Below, piece by piece: positions 1-8,866 of a DNA stretch of 64,000 nucleotides. Within the stretch, counting starts at the first letter, position 1; each line of letters begins with the position of its first letter. Below the pieces are notes generated by a model. The model saw only the letters and a list, made by a program, of their open reading frames with translations. It was not told the origin of the DNA and made no database searches. The position numbers were made by a program, and so were the translations under genes. Origin of the DNA: Saccharothrix deserti. GTDB lineage: Bacteria; Actinomycetota; Actinomycetes; Mycobacteriales; Pseudonocardiaceae. The DNA lies in assembly GCF_009769385.1 (NCBI RefSeq), contig NZ_VKAB01000022.1, positions 62,001-126,000 on the forward strand, written 5' to 3'.

Positions 1-2332
1 GCAGCGACAGCAGGCGGGCCCGCCACCGGTCCGACAGCACCGGGTCCGCCAACGCCTCCCGTGAGGCCAGCACGGCTTCCTCGGCCCGCGCCCCCCGGTA
101 CGGCATGTACGCGAGCGTCCACCGCACCTCGGCGATCCGGTCGGGCTCCCGCAGGCGCGGCAACGCGCGGCGGGCGTGCTCCTCGGCCTCGGCGTCCCGG
201 TTGATCCGGAACAACGCGCTGCTGAGGTGCGCGGCGAGCGTCGCGTCCCGCTCGTCCCGCGCCACCGACGACGACAGGCACCGCTGGAGCAGGTCGACCG
301 CCACCAGCGGGGCGCGGTAGACCAGCGCGGGCGCCTCCTCGACCAGCCAGTCCAGCACCCACGACCCGACGTCACCGGACGCGGCCAGCAACTGCTCGGC
401 CACGTGGTCGACGGGCGCGCCGGACGCCGCCAGCGCCCGCGCCGCCTGCTGGTGCAACGCGGTGCGCAGCGCGGCCGGCGTGCCCTCGTACAGCGCCTGC
501 CGGATCAGTGGGTGCCGGAACGCCATGCGCGCCCCGGCGTCACGCAGCACGCCCGCCGCGAGGGCCTCCTCCAGCCGCGCGGCCAGGTCGAACACCGGTG
601 TGCCGAGCACCACCGACAGGTCGCTCACCACGAACTCGCCGCCGAGCAGCGCCGACCACCGCAGCACCTCGCGCGTCGGGTCGGTGAGGAAGTCCAGCCG
701 GCCCGTCACGGCGGACACCAGCGACATCGGCGCCCGGTCGAACGCGTGCGCCGACACGTCCGCCACGCCGGTGTCGACCTCGACCACCTGTTCGCGCACC
801 AACGCGTCCGCGACCTCCCGCACGTACAGCGGGTTGCCGCCCGCACGGGCCGCGATGGTGCGCAGGCCAGGGCCCGGCGTCGCGCCGACGAGCCGGCCGA
901 CGAGCCCGGCGACCTCGCCGTCGGCGAGCGGCGTGAGGTCGAGAACCGTGCCGCCGCCCGACTCGACGTCACGGCGCAGGCGGGCGATCTCGGCCCGGTA
1001 CGGCACCGGGCGCGTCGCGCCGACCAGCAGGAGCCGGGTCCGCCGCGTCACGGCGGTCAACCGGTGCCAGAGGTGCGCGCTGGTCTCGTCCGCCCACTGG
1101 AGGTCGTCCAGCGCGACGACCACCGGCCCGTCCGCGCACAGCTGCTCGACCAGGGCCACCAGCCGGTCGACCGCGCCGAACACCGGGTCGGAGTCGGCGA
1201 AGATCGACCCGGCGGGCCGTTCCTGCCCGAGCGCCTGGGCAGTCGCGGCGCGGCGCGGGTCGGGTGAGTGCGACTCCACGGCGAAGGCGTCCAGCGCCAG
1301 GCGCAGCGGGAACCGCGTGCCGAGTTCGTCGGCGACGGCGTGGGCGATCTCGTGCCCGTGCCGCCGCGCGCGGGCCAGCACGGCGGCGAGCATCGCGGAC
1401 TTCCCGATGCCCATCTCGCCTTCCAGCCACAGCAGCCGGCCGTGCCCGGCGGTGACGTCGTCCACCAGCCGCCGCACCGCCGTCAGCTCGGCGGTCCGCC
1501 CGACCAGCTCGGCACCGGGGTCGGGTTCCTCCGGGCCGCGGGGCGCGGGTGCCACCGGTCGCGCGGCCGGGGCCTGCTCGTTGCGCAGGATCTGTTCGTG
1601 CACGGCACGCAGGCGTTGCCCCGGTTCGACGTGCAGCTCCGACACCAGGACGCGCCGGCCGTCGCGGAACACCTCCAAGGCCTCCGCGTTGCGCCCGGAC
1701 CGGTGCAGGGCGAGCATCAACAGCTCACGGGCACGTTCCCGCAACGGCTCCTCGGCGACGAGCGCGGCCAGCTCCGCGACCACGTCGGTGTGCGCGCCCA
1801 CGGCCAGCGCCACCTCGGCCCGCAGTTCCCGCGCGGCCGTGCGGGCCTCGGCCAGCCTGCGCCGCTCGGCCTCGGCGAACGGCCCGGTCAACCCGGACAG
1901 CGGGTCGCCCCGCCACAGGCCGAGGGCGGTGTCCAACGACGCCCGCGCGCCCTCCGGGTCACCGCCGGCCAGTTGACGCCGGGCCCGGTCGCGCAACCCG
2001 TCGAACCGCTCGACGTCCGAGCCCTCGGCGTCCAGCACGAGTCGGTACCCCGACCCCACGGACACCAGCAGGCGGGACGGCGTGCCGCGCGGCCGGTCCG
2101 GCTCCAATGCCTTCCGCAACGTCGACACGTACGTGTGGATGCTGCCCTCTGCCGTCGCGGGCGCGTCGACACCCCACACGCCCGCGACCAGCTCGTCCCG
2201 ACCGACGCCACCCGTCCGCAGCGCGAGCATGGCGAACACCGCGCGAGGCCGGGGTGCCCCCAGGGCGATCTCCCGTTCGCCCGCCCAGGCGCGCACCGTT
2301 CCCAGCAGCTCGACCCGAACCACGCCCGTCAT
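1..2332 (-). CDS. BTAD/AfsR-type transcriptional activator with ATPase domain (partial, runs off left edge)
   Basis: This is a large SARP/AfsR-type regulator, cut by the left edge after about 777 codons. The first ~95 residues are an OmpR-like winged helix (starts MTGVVRVELLGTVRAW, with the usual SIHTYVSTLRKALEP segment). A BTAD domain follows to about residue 250. An AAA/NACHT-type ATPase has its P-loop (GEMGIGKSAML) near residue 304 and a Walker B region near 400. The ATG at 2332 overlaps the TGA of the upstream paralogue (ATGA), so the two are translationally coupled. Family members activate secondary-metabolite or developmental genes; the target cannot be read here. It has no start-to-stop frame inside the window, so it is easily missed. 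Confidence 0.9.
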   Translation of the reverse strand, partial: MTGVVRVELLGTVRAWAGEREIALGAPRPRAVFAMLALRTGGVGRDELVAGVWGVDAPATAEGSIHTYVSTLRKALEPDRPRGTPSRLLVSVGSGYRLVLDAEGSDVERFDGLRDRARRQLAGGDPEGARASLDTALGLWRGDPLSGLTGPFAEAERRRLAEARTAARELRAEVALAVGAHTDVVAELAALVAEEPLRERARELLMLALHRSGRNAEALEVFRDGRRVLVSELHVEPGQRLRAVHEQILRNEQAPAARPVAPAPRGPEEPDPGAELVGRTAELTAVRRLVDDVTAGHGRLLWLEGEMGIGKSAMLAAVLARARRHGHEIAHAVADELGTRFPLRLALDAFAVESHSPDPRRAATAQALGQERPAGSIFADSDPVFGAVDRLVALVEQLCADGPVVVALDDLQWADETSAHLWHRLTAVTRRTRLLLVGATRPVPYRAEIARLRRDVESGGGTVLDLTPLADGEVAGLVGRLVGATPGPGLRTIAARAGGNPLYVREVADALVREQVVEVDTGVADVSAHAFDRAPMSLVSAVTGRLDFLTDPTREVLRWSALLGGEFVVSDLSVVLGTPVFDLAARLEEALAAGVLRDAGARMAFRHPLIRQALYEGTPAALRTALHQQAARALAASGAPVDHVAEQLLAASGDVGSWVLDWLVEEAPALVYRAPLVAVDLLQRCLSSSVARDERDATLAAHLSSALFRINRDAEAEEHARRALPRLREPDRIAEVRWTLAYMPYRGARAEEAVLASREALADPVLSDRWRARLLSL

Positions 2333-5300
2333 GCCGTTGACCACTCCCCCGACGCCTCCCGCCGAACCCGACGCACGCGCTCCTCGGCACGGCGTACGTC
2401 GTGCGCCGCCCCCAACCCGTCATAACCCGCCAGCGCCTCGCGCAACGCCGCGTCCGCCGCTTCCCGCTCACCGCGGCCGGCCAGCAGCACGGCCGCGTCC
2501 TCCAACGCCTCGGCCGACTCGACCGGCCGACCGGCCGCGCGGTGGTGTTCCACCACTTCCAGCACCGGGGCCGGATCGCCCGCGACCAACCCGCGGCACC
2601 ACGCCGCGGCGACGTGCGCCCGTGCGGGCGTCCGTTCCCGCGCGGCCTCGTCCGCACAGCCCTCCAACGCCCGCAGCGCCACGTCACGCCGCCCGTGCCC
2701 GACCGCGAGCCGGGCCACGTGGGGCAACCACTGGTGGCGCAGCACCATGTGGCCGCGTTGGGCCCGCAACAGCGGCTCCAGCAGGGCGAACGCCTCGTCC
2801 ACCCGGCCGGCCCGCTCCGCGACGACCGCCCTGGCGACGAGCAGGAAGTCGCCGTGCTCGTGGTCGGCGCGGGTCGTCAGCGGGTGCCCGGCCGCGGCGG
2901 CGAGGTGCGCCTCGGCCACGTCGGGCTGGTCGCGCCGCGCCGCGACCAGCGCGGCGACCCCGTGCACCAGCAACGCGACGCCGCGCTCACGCAACCCGTA
3001 GGACGTGCTCGGGCCGGACGCGGGCACGTCGTCGCCCTCGGCCAGCGCCTGGTCCCACCGGCCGCGCCAGTAGTCCTGCACGGCTGCCACGACGCGCACG
3101 CCGGGCGCCGTGACGCCGCGGGCCAGCTCACGCGCCGCGTGCAGCACGTCGTCCGCCTCGGTGAGCCGATTCAGGTTCTGGAGCGTGAACACCTTGTTCT
3201 CGAGCAGCCCCAGCCGCAGCTCGACGAAGTCCGACCGGCCTCCGGTGACGGCCAACGCGCGGTCGACCCGTGCCAACGCCTCGGCGTGGTCCCGGCGCAC
3301 GGAACTGACCTGCCACAAGCCCTGCAAGGCGTGCGCGATGGCGAGGTCGTCGCCCACGGCCTCGCTGCGGCGCAACGCGCTGAGCGCCGTCTCCTCGGCC
3401 GCCGCCACGTCGTTGAGCCCGTCCCGCTGGACCACCGCCAGCAACGACTCCAGCCGGGCCCGCCACACCGGCGGGGTGTCGGCGTCGTCGACGGCCGCGC
3501 GCAACGCGACCACCGCCTCGTCCGCCCGACCGTCCCGGAAGGCGGCGTGCGCGAGGATCCAGCGCATCTCGGCGGCCCGTTCGTGGTCCCTGGTACGGGC
3601 CAGCACGTACCGGGCCTCCGCCTCGGGCTGCCGGCCCAGCCAGTACATGAGCCGCGCCAACAGCGCGGCGAGCCGTTCCCGGTGCTCCGCGTCCAGCGCC
3701 GTGCCGTCGACCACGGCCCGCAGCAGCCGGATCGCCGTGTCGGGCGCGCGCTTCCCCAGCGCGGTGCCGCGGGCGACCAGCCAGTCCACCGCCCACGGGT
3801 CCACCACGCCGGACGACGCCACCAACTGCTCCACGACCAGTTCCACCGACGCGCCCGCCACCGCGAGCGCCTCCGCGGCCCGGCGGTGCAACGCGGTCCG
3901 GACCGCGGCCGGCGTGCCCAGGTAGAGCGCCTTGCGGACCAGGACGTGCCGGAACGCGAGCTTCGGCCCCGAATCGTCCAGCACGCCGGCGGACGTCGCC
4001 TCCTCCACGGCGGTGATCAGTTCCGACGACGGCCGCGCGAGCGCCGTCGCCAAGTCGCCCAGGGCGAACTCCGCGCCCAGCAAGGACGCCGCCCGCAGCA
4101 CGTCCGCGGTCTCCGGCGACAGGAAGCCCAACCGCCTCGCGACCGCGGCCACCAGCGAGGGCGACGGTCCCTCGTCCTCGCTCAGCCGGCTCTCGGCGAC
4201 GCCCGCCCGCACCTCGATCGCGTCGTCGCGCAGCAGCGCATCCACCATGTCCTTGATGTACAAGGGATTTCCGGCCGCGCACTCGACCACGCGGACCACG
4301 CTGCGCCCCGGCATGGCGCCGACCATCCCGGCCAGCAGCGCCGTCACGGCGTCCTCCGACAACCTCCGCAGCCCGACCACGTCACCTCCCGCGCCGAGCA
4401 CCGCGCGCCGCACCTGGTCCACGTCCGTCCGGCGCGGCACCGACCGCATGGCCGCCACCAGCAGCAGCGGCAGGCGCGGCACCAGGCGCAGCAACCGGTG
4501 CCACATCAGCACACTGGCCTCGTCCGCCCACTGGAGGTCGTCCACGACGAGCACCAGCGGCGCTTCCGCGCACAACTCGGTCACCAGCGCGGCAAGCCGG
4601 TCGACGACCACCGGCACCGGGTCGCCCGACGCCGGTTCCCGCAACGCCCGCGCCAACCCGGCCCGCCGCGGGTCACCGGACTGCTCGGTCACCTCCAGGC
4701 AGTCGAGCATCACGCGCAACGGCGTCCGCGGCCCCCACTCGTCGGCCGCCGTCCACGCCACCCGGCACCCGGCGTCCGCCGCGCCGGCCAAGCCGGCCGC
4801 CAGCAACGCCGACTTGCCGATGCCCGGCTCGCCCTCCACCCACACGCACCGCCCGCGCCCGGCCGCCACGTCGGCCACCGCGCGGCGCAGCACGTCCAGC
4901 TCCCGTTCCCGCCCGACCACCGTCCCGTCCGGCGCCCGCACCGCACCGCGCGACGTCGGCGACGGCACTCGCGTCACCGGCGGCCGGCCCTGGTCCGGTC
5001 GGCTCGTCGGCACGGGTTCACGCGCGCGGTCGGGTCCGCGGTCGTGTGCGAGCACCCGCCGGTGGGCTTCCAGGAGCGCCGCGCCCGGTTCGATGCCCAA
5101 CCGCTCCACAAGCACACGCCGCGCGTCCTCGAAGACCTCCAGCGCCTCGGCCTGCCTGCCGCTGCGGTGCAGGGCCGTGATCAGCAACGCGCGCAGGTCC
5201 TCGCGCAACGGGTGCGCACCGGCCAGGGCCGAGAGGTCCGCGACCACGTCGGCGTGCCGACCCAGGGCGATCGCCAGCTCGGCCCGCCGCTCCGCGACCG

Positions 5301-5802
5301 CGAGCCACAGCTCGCGCAGGCGGGCGCGCTGCGCCTCGGCGAACGGGCCCGGCACCCCGAACAAGGGCTCGCCCCGCCACAACGCCCGCGCCCGGTCCAA
5401 CTCGGCCATCGCGCCCTCGGGGTCGACCTCGGCCAGCGTCGCGGCCAAGGAGCGGTGCCGCTCGAACCGGTGCACGTCGAGCCCGTCGGCGGGCAACCGC
5501 AACGAGTACCCCGAGCCCGCCGACACCAGCACCACGGCCGCCGACCGCTTCGACCGCGTGGGCTCCAGCGCGCGCCGCAACCCGGACACGTACGTGTAGA
5601 GGCTCGCCTCGGCCGTGGACGGTGGCGCGTCGCCCCAGACGCCGTCGACGAGCTCGTCCTTGGAGACGACCTGGTTGGCGCGCAGGGCCAGCAGCGCGAA
5701 CACCGCACGGCGGCGAGCCGTGCCGAGGTCCACCTCCGCGCCACCCCGCCACGCCCGTGCCGGGCCTAGCAGTTCGACGGTGACGGGAACAGTGGCGCTC
5801 AT
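2329..5802 (-). CDS. BTAD/AfsR-type transcriptional activator with ATPase and TPR-like C-terminus
   Basis: A SARP-family regulator of about 1157 aa. The order is an OmpR-like winged helix (residues 1-95, begins MSATVPVTVELLGPARAW), a BTAD domain (about 100-250), a P-loop GEPGIGKSALL near residue 325, Walker B VLVVDDLQWAD near 414, and a long alpha-helical Ala/Arg-rich TPR-like region from about 650 to the end. I chose the ATG at 5802 because the conserved winged-helix fold starts there; the longer frame back to 5913 adds a non-conserved stretch. It is paralogous to, and coupled by ATGA with, the next gene. No biosynthetic genes flank it inside this window, so its regulon is unknown. Confidence 0.9.
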   Translation of the reverse strand: MSATVPVTVELLGPARAWRGGAEVDLGTARRRAVFALLALRANQVVSKDELVDGVWGDAPPSTAEASLYTYVSGLRRALEPTRSKRSAAVVLVSAGSGYSLRLPADGLDVHRFERHRSLAATLAEVDPEGAMAELDRARALWRGEPLFGVPGPFAEAQRARLRELWLAVAERRAELAIALGRHADVVADLSALAGAHPLREDLRALLITALHRSGRQAEALEVFEDARRVLVERLGIEPGAALLEAHRRVLAHDRGPDRAREPVPTSRPDQGRPPVTRVPSPTSRGAVRAPDGTVVGRERELDVLRRAVADVAAGRGRCVWVEGEPGIGKSALLAAGLAGAADAGCRVAWTAADEWGPRTPLRVMLDCLEVTEQSGDPRRAGLARALREPASGDPVPVVVDRLAALVTELCAEAPLVLVVDDLQWADEASVLMWHRLLRLVPRLPLLLVAAMRSVPRRTDVDQVRRAVLGAGGDVVGLRRLSEDAVTALLAGMVGAMPGRSVVRVVECAAGNPLYIKDMVDALLRDDAIEVRAGVAESRLSEDEGPSPSLVAAVARRLGFLSPETADVLRAASLLGAEFALGDLATALARPSSELITAVEEATSAGVLDDSGPKLAFRHVLVRKALYLGTPAAVRTALHRRAAEALAVAGASVELVVEQLVASSGVVDPWAVDWLVARGTALGKRAPDTAIRLLRAVVDGTALDAEHRERLAALLARLMYWLGRQPEAEARYVLARTRDHERAAEMRWILAHAAFRDGRADEAVVALRAAVDDADTPPVWRARLESLLAVVQRDGLNDVAAAEETALSALRRSEAVGDDLAIAHALQGLWQVSSVRRDHAEALARVDRALAVTGGRSDFVELRLGLLENKVFTLQNLNRLTEADDVLHAARELARGVTAPGVRVVAAVQDYWRGRWDQALAEGDDVPASGPSTSYGLRERGVALLVHGVAALVAARRDQPDVAEAHLAAAAGHPLTTRADHEHGDFLLVARAVVAERAGRVDEAFALLEPLLRAQRGHMVLRHQWLPHVARLAVGHGRRDVALRALEGCADEAARERTPARAHVAAAWCRGLVAGDPAPVLEVVEHHRAAGRPVESAEALEDAAVLLAGRGEREAADAALREALAGYDGLGAAHDVRRAEERVRRVRREASGEWSTA

Positions 5803-6100
5803 CACCATTTCCGTCCAATGCGCCGGGAATGCGAGTCCGATTGGGCTATTGCCCGCATCTCGTCGGTGGTGTAGGCGCACAAACAATGCGCTCATCCGGA
5901 AATCCGGATTCACGCAGCTTTTACGCCGTCACCCTCGACCGGGTCAGGTTATCACGGGATAGCGGACCGCCGGCGCCGTCGTGCGGCGCATCGCATTCGT
6001 GAATGCGCTATTACCGCAACCGGCGGGACCAGGTGGATTCCACATCGCCACGAATAACCTGAGGTGCCATTCCAGCGCAATCGTCTTCTAAGACCGTGTC
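5803..6100. promoter_or_regulatory. Upstream region of the SARP pair, with palindrome CGCATTC-GT-GAATGCG
   Basis: A non-coding stretch upstream of the SARP operon. A perfect 7-bp inverted repeat with a 2-bp spacer lies at 5992-6007, about 190 bp before the proposed start. It is a candidate regulator site. No clear -35/-10 pair was identified. Confidence 0.35.
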
Positions 6101-6189
6101 TCAAGTGGAGGTCTTGGCGAGTCGTTTGAAGCAGGTCAGCGCTGCGGTGAGGGTGAGGAAGGCGCAGTAGTTGTCGGCACGGCGTTATT
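6101..6189 (-). pseudogene. IS5-type transposase, C-terminal remnant
   Basis: The minus strand reads RRADNYCAFLTLTAALTCF followed by KRLAKTST and a TGA at 6101-6103. This is the usual C-terminal end of actinobacterial IS5-group DDE transposases. Just upstream the phase is lost: RRLTIRYY is in another frame. Only about 30 codons remain, so this is a relic. Confidence 0.7.
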
Positions 6190-6237
6190 GTAGTAGCGGA
6201 TGGTCAGGCGTCGGTAGCCGGTCGGCCGGAAATCGTG

Positions 6238-6300
6238 CGTTCCACGGGCCGACGAAGCTCCACGCGGACAAGGCCTACGACATCGACCACCACCGCCCCG
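6238..6300 (+). pseudogene. IS5-type transposase, internal remnant in opposite orientation
   Basis: The plus strand reads KLHADKAYDIDHHR, the motif that precedes the third catalytic region in IS5-group transposases (normally KLHADKGYD.DHLR). It lies beside the inverted C-terminal piece at 6101-6189, so the element has been rearranged as well as truncated. Confidence 0.6.
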
Positions 6301-6339
6301 CCGCGGTGCTGGACCTCAACACCGGATCAGGGTGCGCGA

Positions 6340-7812
6340 TCAGGGCTTGGGACGGACCGCGAGCCCGGGGTTGCCGGACGGCTTGAAGATCGCCCACGCC
6401 GCAGGATCGCCGGCGTGGTAGACCGTCGCCATCGGGCTTCCGGTGAAGACGTCGGCCTCCTGCCTCGGCGGTGTCGAGCCCAGGTAGACCGCGGTCAGTG
6501 CCGGATTGCCCCGGACCGCGCCCGGTCCGAGCCGGGTGACGCCCGGTATGACCACTGTGGTCAGCTTCGCGTTGTTGGTGATGGCGTTGTGCCAGACCGT
6601 GGTCAGGCGAGGGGCGTGGACCCATCGCAGGTTCGAGAAGTTGGTGACCGCGTTCTTGTCCATCTCGGTGAGGGCGGGCAGGCGCAACCCGATGAGCTTG
6701 TGGTTCAGGTCGAAGCAGTTGATGCCCAGGTACTCCAGCTCGGGCAGGTTGACCGATACCAGCTCGTGGCTGTCGTTCAACGCGTTGCGACCGAGCCGTC
6801 GCAGCTGAGGCGCGGTGAAGTACTGGAGACGGGAGGCGTCGTCGAACGCGAAGTCGTCGACTTCGGTCGCGTTCGGCAAGTTCACCTTGACCAGGTACTG
6901 GTTGCGGCGGAAGGCGTCGTGGGCGATGGTGCCGACGCTGGGCAGGTACAGGACGCTGAGCTTGGCGTACGGGGCGTGGCCGAAGGCCATGACGCCGATC
7001 GACCGGGCGCCGCGCAGGCTCACCTCGCTGAAGTTGTGGTTGCTGAACGCGCCGTCGGGCACTGCGTCCAGGTCGTCGAGGACGAGCTGCTTGACCCACG
7101 TGTCCCACCAGCCGTTGTGCCAGAGGTAGGGGAATTTACCGCCCCGGGCCTGCTGGCCCGCGCACGGCAGCCCGGACGCGGGGGTGCACTCCCGTCCACC
7201 CTGGATGCTGCGCAGGTTGTAGACGTAGAGCCGGCTGAGGTTGCCCAGGCCGAGGTCGCGGTGCACGCCCTGCAGTGCGGCGAGGTCGCCGTCGGAGAGC
7301 GCCGTGCCGCCGGTGAGGTACAGCGCGATCCCGGTCGCCTTGGCGAGTTCCGGTTTGCGTTCGGCCAGGCGGGCCTTGAGGGCGTTGGCGGTGACGTCGT
7401 ACTGGAACGCGAGGGTCCCCTCGGCCAGTTGGTGGTCGCCGGGTTTGCTGGTCCGATAGCTGTAGCCGTCGTTGCGGCGCAGATCGGGGTCGTTGGCGAA
7501 CACCGGATCCGCTCCGGGATCGGCGGTCGGATCCTCGGGCAGCGCCCCTTCCGAGTACGGCAGGCCTCCGGCTCGAACGGATCCCCGCCCCGCAGCTGAA
7601 GTGGTGGATGTAGCGGAGATCTGCACCGACGTGCTCGTCGTGGTCGGTGCGCTCGAGGCAGCGACATCGGAGTCAGGGGTGGCGAGGTCGTCGACGACGC
7701 CGACGGCGCCAGGCGGCTCGGAGGAGTTCCCGCCCGAAATGAGGACGACCGCTCCGGCGCCCGAGACGGCGAGGACGATTCCGACGACGGCAAGGATGGC
7801 TTTTCGCTTCAT
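6340..7812 (-). CDS. Membrane-anchored leucine-rich repeat (BspA/LRR_5-like) protein
   Basis: A protein of about 490 aa. Residues 5-30 (AILAVVGIVLAVSGAGAVVL) are a signal anchor or uncleaved signal peptide, followed by a Ser/Thr/Pro-rich spacer. The second half carries irregular leucine-rich repeats of the BspA type, with repeated units such as LPNATEVDDFAF, LPELEYLGINCF, LPALTEMDKNAV and IPGVTRLGPGAV at 20-25 residue spacing. Such repeats usually mediate adhesion or protein binding at the cell surface. I chose the ATG at 7812 (MKRKAIL) because it places the basic residues directly before the hydrophobic segment; a frame open to 7863 adds only a non-conserved leader. A LacI-type palindrome lies upstream at 7932-7945. 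Confidence 0.8.
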   Translation of the reverse strand: MKRKAILAVVGIVLAVSGAGAVVLISGGNSSEPPGAVGVVDDLATPDSDVAASSAPTTTSTSVQISATSTTSAAGRGSVRAGGLPYSEGALPEDPTADPGADPVFANDPDLRRNDGYSYRTSKPGDHQLAEGTLAFQYDVTANALKARLAERKPELAKATGIALYLTGGTALSDGDLAALQGVHRDLGLGNLSRLYVYNLRSIQGGRECTPASGLPCAGQQARGGKFPYLWHNGWWDTWVKQLVLDDLDAVPDGAFSNHNFSEVSLRGARSIGVMAFGHAPYAKLSVLYLPSVGTIAHDAFRRNQYLVKVNLPNATEVDDFAFDDASRLQYFTAPQLRRLGRNALNDSHELVSVNLPELEYLGINCFDLNHKLIGLRLPALTEMDKNAVTNFSNLRWVHAPRLTTVWHNAITNNAKLTTVVIPGVTRLGPGAVRGNPALTAVYLGSTPPRQEADVFTGSPMATVYHAGDPAAWAIFKPSGNPGLAVRPKP

Positions 7813-7931
7813 ATCGGTGTCTGTGTCGCTGCTTCGGAGTCGAGGTGGACGGGTCTGCCGCACGCCGCCGAACGGACGGGGTGCCGACTGCGGGTGACCC
7901 AGTAGGGGGCGATCCTGATCACGTTGAGCGA

Positions 7932-7945
7932 TGTGAACGCTAACA
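7932..7945. promoter_or_regulatory. LacI-type operator-like palindrome
   Basis: TGTGAACGCTAACA is a near-palindrome 120 bp upstream of the LRR gene. It shares the 10-mer AACGCTAACA with a second site at 30737-30750. LacI-family sites around secreted glycosidase genes of actinomycetes often look like this. Assignment is by eye only. Confidence 0.4.
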
Positions 7946-8072
7946 TCGAGGCGTTGCCGTCAACAAGGTCGCTTCAGCAAGTCTTTCGGCCCCAACCGAT
8001 CCATGACGGATTCCGAAAAGATCTCAGGTTAACGCCGTCGGGACATCTGGCGCATGACGCTTGACTTCGCCC

Positions 8073-8714
8073 CTACTCGAGCTTTTCCGCACCTTGCGGT
8101 TGCGTGTCGCCGGGCTCGTCTGCCACACCCGAGGGCGGGGTCAGCCAGGTTTCGTAGAAGGCGTCGAAGGCGGCGACCATGTCCACGTCGCGGTTGTAGA
8201 GCCATTGGACCTGCAGGCCGTCCAGCAGCGCGAGAAGGACGGCGGCCGCTTGGCCGGGATCCCGGTCTGCGCGGATGCGGCCCTCCCGCTGGGCTCCACT
8301 CAGGTATTCGCCGACCTGCTTGCGCAGCCGTTCGTAGCGCTCGGTGAAGAACTCGTGGGCCGGGTGTGTCTCGACGATGGCCTCTGCCGACAGCATCGCG
8401 AACAGTTGCACGATTCCCGGTCGCTGCGCGTTCTGCCGCACCAGCTCGTGGAGGTTGGCGAGGTGTGCGTCGGTGAATGCGGCATTGTCCTCGTTGTCGC
8501 GTTCCTCGATCACCGCGGACAGCAGCGCCCGCTTGCCGCCGAAGTGATGGGTCAGCCCGGTCTCGCTGAGTCCGACGCGGGCGGCGATCTCGCGCAGCGA
8601 CGAGCCGTGGTAGCCGTACTCGGCGAAGACCTCGATGGCGGTCTGCAGGATCTCGCGGCGGCGTTGGGCGGTCTTTGCGTACGGCCCTCGAGCCGCGGGT
8701 CTTGAGCTGGCCAC
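8073..8714 (-). CDS. TetR-family transcriptional regulator
   Basis: A 213-aa regulator with a classic TetR N-terminal HTH at about residues 18-65 (REILQTAIEVFAEYGYHGSS, then LREIAARVGLSETGLTHHFG) and a helical ligand-binding region. It is transcribed divergently from the ABC transporter/GH3 operon, 152 bp away, and is the obvious candidate local repressor. An inverted repeat in the shared intergenic region (8736-8763) is its likely operator. The ligand is unknown; a sugar or glycoside is a reasonable guess from the neighbours. Confidence 0.9.
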   Translation of the reverse strand: MASSRPAARGPYAKTAQRRREILQTAIEVFAEYGYHGSSLREIAARVGLSETGLTHHFGGKRALLSAVIEERDNEDNAAFTDAHLANLHELVRQNAQRPGIVQLFAMLSAEAIVETHPAHEFFTERYERLRKQVGEYLSGAQREGRIRADRDPGQAAAVLLALLDGLQVQWLYNRDVDMVAAFDAFYETWLTPPSGVADEPGDTQPQGAEKLE

Positions 8715-8735
8715 GTCCGGAAACCTACCGGCAAA

Positions 8736-8772
8736 CGAAAACCTTGTACATCCCCTGTTTTCGGGCTACGGT
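8736..8772. promoter_or_regulatory. Candidate TetR operator overlapping a promoter
   Basis: CGAAAAC (8736-8742) and GTTTTCG (8757-8763) form a perfect 7-bp inverted repeat with a 14-bp spacer. Partly matching outer arms (ACCG...CGGT) extend it. A plus-strand promoter-like pair, TTGTAC (8744-8749) and TACGGT (8767-8772) with 17-bp spacing, overlaps it, so bound repressor would block the operon promoter. Confidence 0.5.
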
Positions 8773-8866
8773 CCCCGCTCACAACCTCGAAATCCCGCCG
8801 TAACGCCCGCGAAGTGGAGTCGTCAATGGGTCGCATCGACGCGAGAAACCCCTGGTCACGGGTGGG

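Noticed and set aside
2401..5769. Plus-strand open frame of 1122 codons
   Set aside because: It is the antisense shadow of the SARP gene; Arg/Pro/His-rich composition and no domain.
1..5802. Edge of a polyketide or non-ribosomal peptide cluster
   Set aside because: SARP regulators suggest it, but no biosynthetic gene lies in this window.
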